From NCBI GenBank assembly GCA_031181325.1, contig JAPSKX010000011.1, positions 1-54,152 of the forward strand: a DNA stretch of 54,152 bases. The letters are read 5' to 3'. The notes below the pieces were generated by a model. That model saw nothing but the letters and a program-made list of their open reading frames with translations, ran no database searches and had not been told where the DNA came from. Below are positions 33,723-42,633 of the stretch, in pieces. The stretch comes from Paenibacillus sp. (GTDB taxonomy: Bacteria > Bacillota > Bacilli > Paenibacillales > YIM-B00363). The first letter of the stretch is position 1; each line of letters opens with the position of its first letter. The position numbers and the translations under genes were made by a program.

Positions 33723-34643
33723 ATGAGTATGCAAGCCAAGGCGCCTGCGGTTCGACGCAGGAGGTCGGTCGACCTGAAGGATTTGACGTTCGATTCGATC
33801 AACTACGTCGTCCTCGCGCTGCTCGTCATCATCACGATTTATCCGTTCTACTATATCTTCATCTATTCGATCAGCGATTCGATCGAAGCCCAGAAGGGCG
33901 TGTACCTGTGGCCGGCGGGGTTTTCGCTCGAGGCGTACCGGACGACGATCGGACTGCCGGGCATCGGCGACGCCGCGCTCGTCTCGCTGGGGAGAACGGT
34001 GTTCGGCACGATCATTACCGTGTTCTGCTGTTCGTTCTTCGCGTACCTCATTACGAAAGACGAGATGCCGTTCCGCAAGTGGATCTACCGCTTCGTGCTC
34101 GTTACGATGTACTTTAATGCCGGATTCATTCCGTGGTACCTTACGATGAAGACGTACGGCTTGCAAAACAACTTCCTGCTGTACATCATTCCGACGGCGT
34201 TGTCCGCCTTCAACGTCATCTTGATCAAGACGTTCATCGAGGCGCTGCCGGCTTCGCTCGAGGAATCGGCGAAGATCGACGGCGCGGGGTATTTCAAAAT
34301 CTACACGAGCGTGATCTTCCCTTTATCGATGCCGATCATCGCGACGATCGCCGTGTTTTCCGCGGTCGGGCAATGGAACACTTGGTTCGACAACTTCTTC
34401 TTGGTGGAAAACCCGAAGCTGCAGACGCTGCAGCTCGTGCTCTATAATTTCTTGAACCAATCGAGCAACTTATCCAACATGACGACGGAGCAGCTGAATC
34501 GCGGCGACTTGGTACGATCGCTGACGCCGCAGTCGATCCGCATGACGATCACGATGCTCGTCACGCTGCCGATCGTGCTCGTGTATCCGTTCCTGCAGCG
34601 ATATTTCGTCAAGGGCATTATGCTCGGCGCGGTGAAAGGCTAA
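33723..34643 (+). CDS. ABC sugar transporter permease, LplC/YtcP-type
   Basis: A 306-residue CarB-type permease with the SDSIEAQKGVYLWPAGFSLE segment, a YFNAGFIPWYLTMKTYGLQNN loop (YtcP type) and the EAA loop EESAKIDGAGYFKIYTSVIFP. It ends PFLQRYFVKGIMLGAVKG, the normal LplC terminus. AAAGGAGCC precedes the ATG. Together with the upstream subunit it forms the import channel; the ATPase must come from elsewhere in the genome. Confidence 0.93.
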   Translation: MSMQAKAPAVRRRRSVDLKDLTFDSINYVVLALLVIITIYPFYYIFIYSISDSIEAQKGVYLWPAGFSLEAYRTTIGLPGIGDAALVSLGRTVFGTIITVFCCSFFAYLITKDEMPFRKWIYRFVLVTMYFNAGFIPWYLTMKTYGLQNNFLLYIIPTALSAFNVILIKTFIEALPASLEESAKIDGAGYFKIYTSVIFPLSMPIIATIAVFSAVGQWNTWFDNFFLVENPKLQTLQLVLYNFLNQSSNLSNMTTEQLNRGDLVRSLTPQSIRMTITMLVTLPIVLVYPFLQRYFVKGIMLGAVKG

Positions 34644-34711
34644 GCGGCGGATTATCCGGCTACTCGCCGATAATTATAAAATCCTTACTACAATCTGGGA
34701 GGGGTAAAGCA

Positions 34712-36496
34712 ATGAGAAAGAAAGGGACTTGGAAGCCGGCCGTCATGTTGACGACGATTCTGGCGCTGGCGCTGTCGGCCTGCTCGGGCGGCGGCGCGAA
34801 CAACGCCGCGCCGTCGGAAGGCTCGGGCGACTCCGCTCCGCAGACCGGCAATTCGGATGCGGGAGCGGCCGAGACGCCGAAGGAGCTCGTCACGCTGCGC
34901 GTCCTCGTTATGGAGCCTGGCACGAAGTGGAACTCCGTACAGAACGACAGCGTCGTGGCGAAGGAGCTCGCGGAGAAGCTCGGCGTCAAGATCGAGTACG
35001 TCGAAGCGGACGAAAATAAGTTCAACGTCCTTCTCGCCGGCGGCGAGCTGCCGGATATCGTACGCGCCGATCCGATCAAATTTCAGAAGCAGCTGATCGA
35101 AGGCAATCTGATTATCCCGATGGACGATTTGCTCGCCTCTCACGGCAAGGACATCACGGCCAACATCGGCACGGTCGTCGAATACGGCAAGAAAAACTGG
35201 AGCAACGGCACGGGCAATACGTACTTCCTGCCGCCGCAGGTGCAGCCGAAGCCGGGCGAAGCGGTCGCTCCGATTACGATCGGCGCGACGATCCGTTGGG
35301 ATTGGTACAAGGAAATCGGCGCTCCGCCGATGGACACGATGGATCAGGCGCTGGACGCCGTCGAGCAAATCGTAAAGAACCATCCGAAAACCGACGAAGG
35401 CAAGCCGGTGTACGGCGTCTCGATGTGGCAAGATTGGGGTCTCTGGCCGTACACGATCACGCCGCTCGTTTTCACAAAGCTTCAAGGCACGACCAGCGAC
35501 CTGACGGCCGCGCCGGTCGGCGGACATGACTTTATCAGCGTGCTGACGGACGAGACGTCGAACTTCTGGGTCGCGATGGATTTCTTCAACAAAGCGCACC
35601 GCAGAGGCTTGCTCGATCCGGATTCCTTGACGATGAAAAACAACGACTATATGGCGAAAGCGACGGCGGGTCAAATCGTTCTCGGACCGGCGACATGGGC
35701 GATGGGCGACTTCAACGCGCAGCATCCGGAAGGCGACAAGGGGTACATCGTCGTGCCTGCGGGACAGCTCGCATGGACGGGCGGCGTCAACCCGCTCGGC
35801 TGGGTCGATAAGTCGTATTCGATCTCGAAGAGCTCGAAGCATCCGGAGAAGGCGATGGAGTTCCTGAACTACATCTTCTCTTACGAAGGCGCAAGAACGA
35901 TGTACAACGGCGTCGAAGGCACGCACTGGAACATGGTGAACGGCGTTCCGACGCTGACGGAAGAGACGCTCGCCCTGAAGTCGGCGGGCGGCACGGAGTT
36001 CGAGAAGACGGGCATGTCGCTCGACCGCAACATTATCGGTCTCGGCGGCGATCTGATCAACCCGAACGACGGCCAGCCGGTCAACCTGTTCAACGCCGGC
36101 GAGGCGCTCGCGAAGGCGGCGACGCCGCTCGAGAAAGATTTCGCCGCGCATTACGGCGCTGCGTATTCCGGCGAAGTGTTCGAGAAGCTGATCGAAGAAG
36201 GCAAGCTCGACACGTTCACGACGTGGATGAAGGGCATGTCCGACGACGAAATCTTGAAGCGCAACACGGTTCCGGGCGTAACGCTGTCGGAAGACATGAA
36301 GAAGACCGAAGCCGCGCTGAAGGAGCTTGCGGCGCGCCAAGCGGCGAAGATCGTCCTCTCCAAGTCGGAAGAAGAGTTCCAGAAGAACAAAGCGGAAGCG
36401 ATCAAGGCGTTCCAAGACGGCGGCGCCGATGCGTTCACGCAGTACTACAACGACGAAGTCAAGCGTCTGCGCGCGGAGCACGGCTTGACGGACTAA
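34712..36496 (+). CDS. ABC transporter sugar-binding lipoprotein
   Basis: A 594-residue solute-binding protein with lipobox LSAC (Cys24) and a Gly/Ser/Ala/Asn spacer. Mature motifs include LLAGGELPDIVRADPIKF, IRWDWYKEIGAPPMDT and SMWQDWGLWPY, typical of large LplA-like proteins. It belongs to a different branch from the two binding proteins of the first locus. GGGAGGGG precedes the start, and the 68-base gap after the permease holds no strong hairpin. A perfect terminator follows. Sugar unknown; the downstream glycosidase and deacetylase suggest a complex or acetylated oligosaccharide. Confidence 0.92.
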   Translation: MRKKGTWKPAVMLTTILALALSACSGGGANNAAPSEGSGDSAPQTGNSDAGAAETPKELVTLRVLVMEPGTKWNSVQNDSVVAKELAEKLGVKIEYVEADENKFNVLLAGGELPDIVRADPIKFQKQLIEGNLIIPMDDLLASHGKDITANIGTVVEYGKKNWSNGTGNTYFLPPQVQPKPGEAVAPITIGATIRWDWYKEIGAPPMDTMDQALDAVEQIVKNHPKTDEGKPVYGVSMWQDWGLWPYTITPLVFTKLQGTTSDLTAAPVGGHDFISVLTDETSNFWVAMDFFNKAHRRGLLDPDSLTMKNNDYMAKATAGQIVLGPATWAMGDFNAQHPEGDKGYIVVPAGQLAWTGGVNPLGWVDKSYSISKSSKHPEKAMEFLNYIFSYEGARTMYNGVEGTHWNMVNGVPTLTEETLALKSAGGTEFEKTGMSLDRNIIGLGGDLINPNDGQPVNLFNAGEALAKAATPLEKDFAAHYGAAYSGEVFEKLIEEGKLDTFTTWMKGMSDDEILKRNTVPGVTLSEDMKKTEAALKELAARQAAKIVLSKSEEEFQKNKAEAIKAFQDGGADAFTQYYNDEVKRLRAEHGLTD

Positions 36497-36516
36497 TCGA
36501 ATCATCGTAACGAGAC

Positions 36517-36558
36517 AACGAGCCGAAGCCGACCGCGACTTCGGCTCGTTTCTTGTTT
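36517..36558 (+). terminator. Terminator of the second transporter operon
   Basis: A perfect 12-bp stem AACGAGCCGAAG (36517-36528) / CTTCGGCTCGTT (36539-36550) is followed by TCTTGTTT. A second perfect 9-bp hairpin without T-run lies at 36595-36615. Confidence 0.8.
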
Positions 36559-36685
36559 AGGCGGAAGGAAGCGGGGAGCGGAGGAGCCGTTTCGCGCGCC
36601 GGACGCTCCGGCGCGGCGACGACGGGGGACGACACGGCGCCGAGCGACGACGTCCGGGTCGACTTGGGCCATTGCGGCGCCTCTT

Positions 36686-36794
36686 GTTCAACCGCAGCGT
36701 AAAATCGTTCAACCGACGAAGGTCGCGATTCGGAAAACAATTCAATCGTTTCTTTAGAATCTTCAATTTGAAAGCGGTTGCGAAACGATACGAT
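36686..36794 (+). promoter_or_regulatory. Glycosidase promoter with four TTCAA half-sites
   Basis: TTCAA half-sites begin at 36687, 36708, 36741 and 36762, each pair 21 bases apart. The -10 is TACGAT (36789-36794). The near sites lie 48 and 27 bases before it, identical to the permease promoter at 32.6 kb. The sequences around the far pair also match (CGTAAAATCGTTCAA in both). This is strong evidence for shared control of glycosidase and importer. Confidence 0.6.
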
Positions 36795-36828
36795 AAGGTC
36801 GAAAGCCAATCGAAGGGAGAGGGAAATA

Positions 36829-39800
36829 ATGAATCGAAGCAGGAAGGGCCGAACGGCAATGCGCCGCATCGGCGCGGCGGCGTTGGCGGCGGCGCTGCTC
36901 TCGGGCGCGTGCGCGTCGCCTCGATCGACGGCGGCGGCCGAGGCGGTCGAGGCGGTCGGCGAGGCGGACTACACGGTACGCATCGACCCGAACGAGATCG
37001 TGCAGCGCGACTTTCTCGGCGTCGGCGTTAACGTCATTCCGACGGCGCTGATGGAGGGCACGACGCGCTTCGGATATACCGAGGCGCATTGGGAGATGGA
37101 TCGGAAGCGGATCTTGACGGTGCAGCCGAAGGTGGCTCGCGTGTGGTTCCAGATCGATTGGATGGAGTCGGCCAAGGGCGTCTACACGTTCGACAGTCCG
37201 CAAATGCAGGCATTCTACAAGTATTTGGACGCCTTCAAAGACGCGGGCACGGAAATCGAGTTCAATATGGGCTGGAAGATCGGCTCCGCGGCGCACGAAT
37301 GGTTCAACCTTCCGGGCGTCGATCCGTGGACGAGCGCGCCTGCGGATCTGGACGCGTACGCCGCGTCGACTTCCGCAGTGCTGAACGAGCTGATTCATAA
37401 CCGCGGCTACGACAATATTAAATATGTAACGTTCTACAACGAGCCGAACGGCAGCTGGGACTTCGAAGCGCCGGGCGACCAGCAGGCGTACTATGCGGAG
37501 ATGGTGCGCAAGGCGAGCGAACGGCTAGCGGCCGACGGCTTGCGCGAGCTCGTCGAAATATGGGGCCCGGAGGAAACGGGCGCCCCCGCTTGGACGCAGT
37601 ACATGAAAGACCATGCCGACGCGCATATCGACGGGTACAGCTTCCATGTATACGGGGAACCGTACGAAGGGCTGAAGGGCGCGCTGAAGCAGCGCAGCGA
37701 CTACGTAGCGCCGAAGCCGGTGCATCTGACGGAGTTCGGATGGGCCGACGACAACGCGAGCAATTGGGACGCCGGCTTCGCGAACTCGGTCGTCGCCGTC
37801 GCGAACGGCGGAGTGAAGTCCGCGCTCGCGTGGCAGCTGAACGGCGTATGGAGCCCCGATCCGTTCGGCGGCACGAACGGCGTCTATACGATGTGGGACT
37901 CGATCGTGCTCGGCGTGGAGCCGCGCAAGACGTTCTATAGCGTAGGCTTGCTCAACCGGTACATTCCCGAGCATAGCGACGTGCTCGCCGTAGACACCGG
38001 ATCGCCGGATTTGCGCGCCGCCGCGTTCCGTTCCGCGGACGGTCATTATACGGTGCTTCTCGAGAGCAAGGCGGGCGCGACGAAGGACGTCGCGTTCGAC
38101 TTCGCCGGCGTCGACGTCGCCAAGACGTTCCGCAAGCACGTGTACCGCGACGACGTCGTCCGCACCGGCAACGCGATCCTGCCGCCGGCGGAGGCGAGCT
38201 TCGAAGCGGGAACGTCGTTCCGGGACGCGAACGTGGATGCTTCGTACCACTTCGCGATCTATACGACGGCGCCGGCGCAGACGCAGGTGGACGTGTCGCC
38301 GCTGACGCCTACGGTCCGGTCGGGCGACAAGCTGACGCTGGCCGCGAAGGTGATCGACAATTCCGGCGGCGTGACATGGAGCGTCGTCGGGGAAGGCAAC
38401 GGCGCGATCAATAAGAATACCGGCGTCTACCATGCGCCGCAGGTGAAGGACGAGACGCTGATCGCCGTGAAGGCGACGAGCGTCGCGGACCCGAGCGCGT
38501 ACGGCGTCGCCCTCGTCAAGGTGCTGCCGAAGGCGCTGCCGAACACGGTCGAGCCGGTAACGTTCAGCTTGGCGCTGGGCGTATACCCGTCGGCCGAGGC
38601 GGTGACGCTGACGACGGCGACGCCGGGTGCCGAGATTCGCTACACGCTCGACGGCAGCGAACCTACGGCGGCGTCTCCGCTGTACGAGCGGCCGGTCGTC
38701 TTGGCCGACGGCATGCTGGCGCTCATGAAGGCGAAGGCGTTCAAGGCCGGGCTCAAGCCTTCGGGCACGGTTTCGGCGCTGTATCAGACGAATCAAGTGA
38801 GCAACTCGCCGGACGGGTATGCCTTCTGCGCTTACGAAGGCGGCGAATGCTATTTCGAGGGCGAAGCCATCGTCGCCTACGGCGCGGACGGCTTGTTTAA
38901 CTACGCCGTACATACGGACGGTACGCTGTGCGACGCCTCGGCGTTCGGCGGCGACCCGAGCCCGGGCAACGCGAAGCGCTGCTTCGTCTCCTTCGACATT
39001 CCCGAAGAGGCGCCTGTCGTCACGTTCTTCAACGCCAGCTTCGAGAAGCCGGCGACGACGTCGGCGCGTCCCGGTCCGATGACGAACGGCTGGACGTTCA
39101 ACTCCCGCGCCGGCGTACAGCATAACGACGGCCCGTTCGGCGCGACGTCGGCGCCGCTAGGCGTGCAGACCGCTTACCTGAAAACCGACGGCGGCGTCTC
39201 CGGCGTAATCTCCCAGTCGATTAACTTCAAGCCGGGCGCGTATCAGATGGAATTCAAGGCCGCGAAGCGGACGTCCTTCGGCGGTACGCAGACGTTCGAC
39301 GTTTACTTCGACGACGTCGTCATCGGCTCGTACGCGCCGACGTCCGGCGAATACGCGACGTACCGTACGGAGGCGTTCGAGACGACGGGCGGGCGTCATA
39401 CGATCCAGTTCGTCGCTACGACGACCGTCGGCGACAACACGGCGTTCCTCGACGACGTGCGCATTACGGCGCCGAAGCCGCGCGAAGCGGGCGAGATCGC
39501 GAACGCGAGCTTCGAGGCGCCGGCCGCGACGTCCGGCATGCTGTTCGGCGCCGCGGCATCGAGCGAAGAGGGCTGGACGTTCAACGCGACGTCCGGCGTC
39601 GCGCGGAACGGCGCCTCCGTGGCGCCGAACGCGCCGCTCGGCGTGCAGGCGGCGGCGCTGCGTACGGCGGACGGCGTCGCGGGCCGCTTCTCGCAACGAA
39701 TCGAGTTCGCGGCCGGGACGTACGTGCTTAGCTTCCGCGCCGCCTCCGGGACTTCGGATGCTTCGCAGACGTTCGAGGTGCGGGTCGGCGACCAGCTCGT

Positions 39801-40497
39801 CGGCGCGTTCTCGCCGAGCGCGACGAGCTATGCCGCCTTCGATACGGATTTCTTCACGGTCGAAGCGGGCGTGCATGACGTCTCGTTCGTCTCGACGACG
39901 ACGGACGGCGAGCGTACGGCATATCTCGACGCGATTACGCTCGAGTCGATCGAGATTCCGGCATGGCCGCAGCTCGAGAACGCCGGCTTCGAATCGCCGG
40001 CGATTACGTCGAGTCACGGGGTGTCGGGCGGCGGCGATGGCTGGACGTTCAACGAGCGGGCGGGTATGCAGCGCAACGGCAGCGCCTTCGGGGCGGCCGA
40101 CGCGCCGGAGGGCACGCAGTCCGCGCTGCTGCAGACGAACGGCGGCATCGCCGGCGCCATCTCGCAGACGATCGTGTTTCCGGCCGGATCGTATTCGATT
40201 TCGTTCCAAGCCGCGAAGCGCGCGAGCTTCGGGGGCCAGCAATCGTTCGCCGTATATATCGACGATACGGTCTTGGGCTCGTATACGCCGACGTCGGGCA
40301 GTTATCAAGCTTTTACGACGGACGGCTTCGCGATCGAGAAGCCCGGGCGGCATACGATCCGATTCGCGGCGACGACGACGACGGGCGACAATACGGCGTT
40401 CATCGACGCGATTGCGATCGGCGAACCGGCGCCGACGGCCGCGCCGACGTTCGCGAACGCGGGCTTCGAGTCGCCGATAATGCATCCCCAAGAGTGA
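36829..40497 (+). CDS. Large secreted clan GH-A glycoside hydrolase with tandem C-terminal modules, probably truncated
   Basis: A 1222-residue exported enzyme. The signal segment is residues 1 to about 35; a Cys in SGACAS could be lipidated but lacks a standard lipobox. Residues about 45-430 form a TIM barrel with YNEPNG (acid/base Glu205) and HLTEFGW (nucleophile Glu302), a GH39/GH5-like clan GH-A layout. Next come an Ig-like domain (about 485-590) and a chitobiase C-terminal-type domain (IRYTLDGSEPTAASPLYE). Three near-identical modules follow, with N(A)xFExP at residues 735, 892 and 1051 (157- and 159-residue periods); a fourth begins at 1210 and stops after 13 residues. GGGAGAGGG precedes the ATG. 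Likely an oligosaccharide-releasing enzyme for the adjacent importer. Confidence 0.85.
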   Translation: MNRSRKGRTAMRRIGAAALAAALLSGACASPRSTAAAEAVEAVGEADYTVRIDPNEIVQRDFLGVGVNVIPTALMEGTTRFGYTEAHWEMDRKRILTVQPKVARVWFQIDWMESAKGVYTFDSPQMQAFYKYLDAFKDAGTEIEFNMGWKIGSAAHEWFNLPGVDPWTSAPADLDAYAASTSAVLNELIHNRGYDNIKYVTFYNEPNGSWDFEAPGDQQAYYAEMVRKASERLAADGLRELVEIWGPEETGAPAWTQYMKDHADAHIDGYSFHVYGEPYEGLKGALKQRSDYVAPKPVHLTEFGWADDNASNWDAGFANSVVAVANGGVKSALAWQLNGVWSPDPFGGTNGVYTMWDSIVLGVEPRKTFYSVGLLNRYIPEHSDVLAVDTGSPDLRAAAFRSADGHYTVLLESKAGATKDVAFDFAGVDVAKTFRKHVYRDDVVRTGNAILPPAEASFEAGTSFRDANVDASYHFAIYTTAPAQTQVDVSPLTPTVRSGDKLTLAAKVIDNSGGVTWSVVGEGNGAINKNTGVYHAPQVKDETLIAVKATSVADPSAYGVALVKVLPKALPNTVEPVTFSLALGVYPSAEAVTLTTATPGAEIRYTLDGSEPTAASPLYERPVVLADGMLALMKAKAFKAGLKPSGTVSALYQTNQVSNSPDGYAFCAYEGGECYFEGEAIVAYGADGLFNYAVHTDGTLCDASAFGGDPSPGNAKRCFVSFDIPEEAPVVTFFNASFEKPATTSARPGPMTNGWTFNSRAGVQHNDGPFGATSAPLGVQTAYLKTDGGVSGVISQSINFKPGAYQMEFKAAKRTSFGGTQTFDVYFDDVVIGSYAPTSGEYATYRTEAFETTGGRHTIQFVATTTVGDNTAFLDDVRITAPKPREAGEIANASFEAPAATSGMLFGAAASSEEGWTFNATSGVARNGASVAPNAPLGVQAAALRTADGVAGRFSQRIEFAAGTYVLSFRAASGTSDASQTFEVRVGDQLVGAFSPSATSYAAFDTDFFTVEAGVHDVSFVSTTTDGERTAYLDAITLESIEIPAWPQLENAGFESPAITSSHGVSGGGDGWTFNERAGMQRNGSAFGAADAPEGTQSALLQTNGGIAGAISQTIVFPAGSYSISFQAAKRASFGGQQSFAVYIDDTVLGSYTPTSGSYQAFTTDGFAIEKPGRHTIRFAATTTTGDNTAFIDAIAIGEPAPTAAPTFANAGFESPIMHPQE
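39019..40497 (+). repeat. Three and a bit in-frame CBM-like repeats
   Basis: Homologous units start at the Asn codons 39031, 39502, 39979 and 40456 (periods 471, 477 and 477 bases). Each complete unit carries the Asn-x-x-Phe-Glu start, GWTFN, TTT.GDNTAF.D and TAYL/AAL segments of a jelly-roll carbohydrate-binding module. The fourth is cut after GFESPIMHPQE. Confidence 0.85.
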
Positions 40498-40516
40498 TCC
40501 ACCCTAGAAGCCCTGA

Positions 40517-40557
40517 GCAAGCCCTGAGCGCGGGAAGACCGGCTCAGGGCTTGCTTT
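40517..40557 (+). terminator. Terminator of the glycosidase gene
   Basis: A perfect 13-bp stem GCAAGCCCTGAGC (40517-40529) / GCTCAGGGCTTGC (40542-40554), followed by TTTG. Confidence 0.75.
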
Positions 40558-40648
40558 GTGGCGCAGCTGCGGCGGAGGCGCCGGCTTCGGTCGCACGGTG
40601 TTGTAATACCGTTCGGGAGACTGGCGCCGGGTCGGAATTCGTATACGG

Positions 40649-40678
40649 TTGTCGTCACGGCAGGAAAAGCGCTACAAT
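40649..40678 (+). promoter_or_regulatory. Sigma-A promoter of the ROK/ChbG pair
   Basis: TTGTCG (40649-40654) and TACAAT (40673-40678) are 18 bases apart, 62 bases before the kinase start. No TTCAA repeats are present, so this pair may be expressed independently of the upstream system. Confidence 0.6.
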
Positions 40679-40740
40679 TGGTTAGGACATCTTATGGAAA
40701 GATTGGACTATAGGCGAGCGAGCGCGAAAGGGAGAATCGT

Positions 40741-41625
40741 ATGCGAATTGGCGCAATCGAAGCAGGCGGCACGAAGTTCGTCTGCGGCATAGGGAACGAA
40801 CGCGGAATCATCGAGGATCGAATCAGCTTTCCGACGGAACGACCGGAGGAGACGCTGCGGAACGTCGTGAACTATTTTCAAGATAAGGACGTCGACGCGA
40901 TCGGCATCGGCAGCTTCGGCCCGATCGATATCGATCCCGCGAGCCCGACGTACGGCTTCGTGACCACGACGCCGAAGCCGGGCTGGGGCAACTACGACTT
41001 CCTCGGGACGATGAAGCGGGCGTTCGACGTACCGTACGGGTGGGACACGGACGTGAACGCCGCCGCGTTCGGCGAAGCGACCTGGGGCGCGGCCCAAGGA
41101 TTGGACAGCTGCCTCTACTACACGATCGGCACCGGGGTCGGTGTCGGCGTCTACGCGGAAGGCAAGCTGGTCCACGGACTCGTTCATCCCGAGGGCGGAC
41201 ATGTGCTGACGCGCAGACATCCGGACGATTCGTTCGAGGGTTTCTGTCCGTATCACGGCGATTGCTTGGAGGGCATGGCCGCCGGTCCGGCGCTCGAGAA
41301 GCGTTGGGGCGTCAAAGGGGCAGAGCTCGGAGCCGATCACCCGGCATGGGGCATCGAAGCGTTCTATATCGCCCAGGCCGTATCGAGCGCGATCTTGCTG
41401 CTGTCGCCGAAGCGCGTCATCCTCGGCGGCGGCGTCATGAAGCAGGAGCAGCTATTCCCGCTCGTCCGGGCCGAAGTGAAGCGGCTGCTCGCCGGCTACG
41501 TTCGGGCGGAAGCGATCGCGGAGGGGATCGACGCGTATATCGTGCCGCCGGGTCTCGGCGATAACGCAGGACTCAGCGGCGCACTGGCGCTCGGAAGAGC
41601 GGCTTACGAGGGGACGGCGCGATGA
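40741..41625 (+). CDS. ROK-family sugar kinase (fructokinase/mannokinase type)
   Basis: A 294-residue ROK kinase. The N-terminal ATP site reads IGAIEAGGTKFVCGIG. The sugar site includes WDTDVNAAAFGEATWG, with TIGTGVGVGVY. The zinc-binding motif HPEGGHVLTRRHPDDSFEGFC then CPYHGDCLEG (His, Cys, His, Cys) is the form found in fructokinases and GmuE-like mannokinases. It would phosphorylate an imported hexose in the cytoplasm. AAAGGGAG precedes the ATG. It overlaps the deacetylase start by 4 bases. Confidence 0.92.
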   Translation: MRIGAIEAGGTKFVCGIGNERGIIEDRISFPTERPEETLRNVVNYFQDKDVDAIGIGSFGPIDIDPASPTYGFVTTTPKPGWGNYDFLGTMKRAFDVPYGWDTDVNAAAFGEATWGAAQGLDSCLYYTIGTGVGVGVYAEGKLVHGLVHPEGGHVLTRRHPDDSFEGFCPYHGDCLEGMAAGPALEKRWGVKGAELGADHPAWGIEAFYIAQAVSSAILLLSPKRVILGGGVMKQEQLFPLVRAEVKRLLAGYVRAEAIAEGIDAYIVPPGLGDNAGLSGALALGRAAYEGTAR

Positions 41626-42527
41626 ACGGTGCGCAGCGGTTAGGGTTCGGACCGGACGAACGGCTGCTCATCGTGAACGCGGACGATTTCGGGATGTGTC
41701 ATTCGACGAACCTCGGCATTTTCCAATTGCTTGAAGAAGGCGTCGTCGATTCCGCCACGGTCATGATGCCGTGCGGGTGGGCGCGAGAAGCGGTGCAATG
41801 GAGCGCGGCGCGTCCGGCGCTGAACGTCGGCGTGCATTTCACGCTGACGAGCGAATGGGAGAACTACAAGTGGGGACCCGTCGGGCGCAGCGGCGACGCG
41901 TCGTCGCTCGTGACGAAGGAAGGCTGGTTTCCGCGAGACATTCGGACGGTCGAACAATGCGCCGATCCGGCGCAAGTGCGCGCCGAGCTGATCGCGCAGA
42001 TCGAGATGGCGATCGCCTCCGGTCTCGTGCCGACGCATCTCGACAACCATATGGGTTCCGTGTACGGCTTAGAGACGGGGAGGGATTTCCTTCGCGAGGT
42101 GTTCGAGGTGTGCGCGGCGTATCGGCTGCCATTCCGATTGCCGAGACGGGCGCCGGCCAATCGCGGCGCGACGCCGGAGCTCGAGGCGAAGGCGGCCCAA
42201 GTCGGCGCGTTCGCGGACGCGGCTGGCGTGGCGATCTTGGACGATCTGGTCGGCTTGCCGTACCAGGAGCTGCCCGGGGAGACGTACGAGAGCTTCAAGC
42301 GCGCTATGATCGCGCTATTGCGCAGTTTGAAGCCGGGCGTCAGTGAGCTGATCATTCACCCGGCTCTCGTCACCGAGGAGCTGAAGGCGATCCAGCCGCA
42401 TTGGCGGAAGCGGGGCTGGGAGATGGACATCTTCCGCGACCCCGACGTCGTCGCCGCGATGAACGAGGCGGGCATTCGGCGCGTCAAGTGGTCCGATCTC
42501 CGGTCGCATCAGCGCGGGGAGCGGTAG
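41622..42527 (+). CDS. ChbG/YdjC-family carbohydrate deacetylase
   Basis: A 301-residue protein of the YdjC/ChbG family. Conserved metal and catalytic motifs are LIVNADDFGMCHSTN (Asp-Asp), LNVGVHFTLTSEW (His), THLDNHMGSV (His, Asp, His) and the C-terminal ELIIHPAL His. ChbG removes the N-acetyl group from chito-oligosaccharides. Its coupling to a ROK kinase (ATGA overlap) in a locus with an importer and a secreted glycosidase suggests use of acetylated oligosaccharides. It is cytoplasmic. A very strong terminator follows. Confidence 0.88.
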   Translation: MNGAQRLGFGPDERLLIVNADDFGMCHSTNLGIFQLLEEGVVDSATVMMPCGWAREAVQWSAARPALNVGVHFTLTSEWENYKWGPVGRSGDASSLVTKEGWFPRDIRTVEQCADPAQVRAELIAQIEMAIASGLVPTHLDNHMGSVYGLETGRDFLREVFEVCAAYRLPFRLPRRAPANRGATPELEAKAAQVGAFADAAGVAILDDLVGLPYQELPGETYESFKRAMIALLRSLKPGVSELIIHPALVTEELKAIQPHWRKRGWEMDIFRDPDVVAAMNEAGIRRVKWSDLRSHQRGER

Positions 42528-42556
42528 GGGAACAGCGCATAATGCCATAACACTTC

Positions 42557-42608
42557 GCCGCAACTAGAGGTCGGACGTTCGCTCCGACCTCTAGTTGCGG
42601 CTTTTTTT
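42557..42608 (+). terminator. Strong rho-independent terminator
   Basis: A perfect 19-bp stem (42557-42575 and 42583-42601) with a 7-base loop is followed by seven Ts. It ends the ROK/ChbG unit and may also serve the converging gene. Confidence 0.92.
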
Positions 42609-42633
42609 CGTTGTCTGTCGCCGGCGAGGGTCG

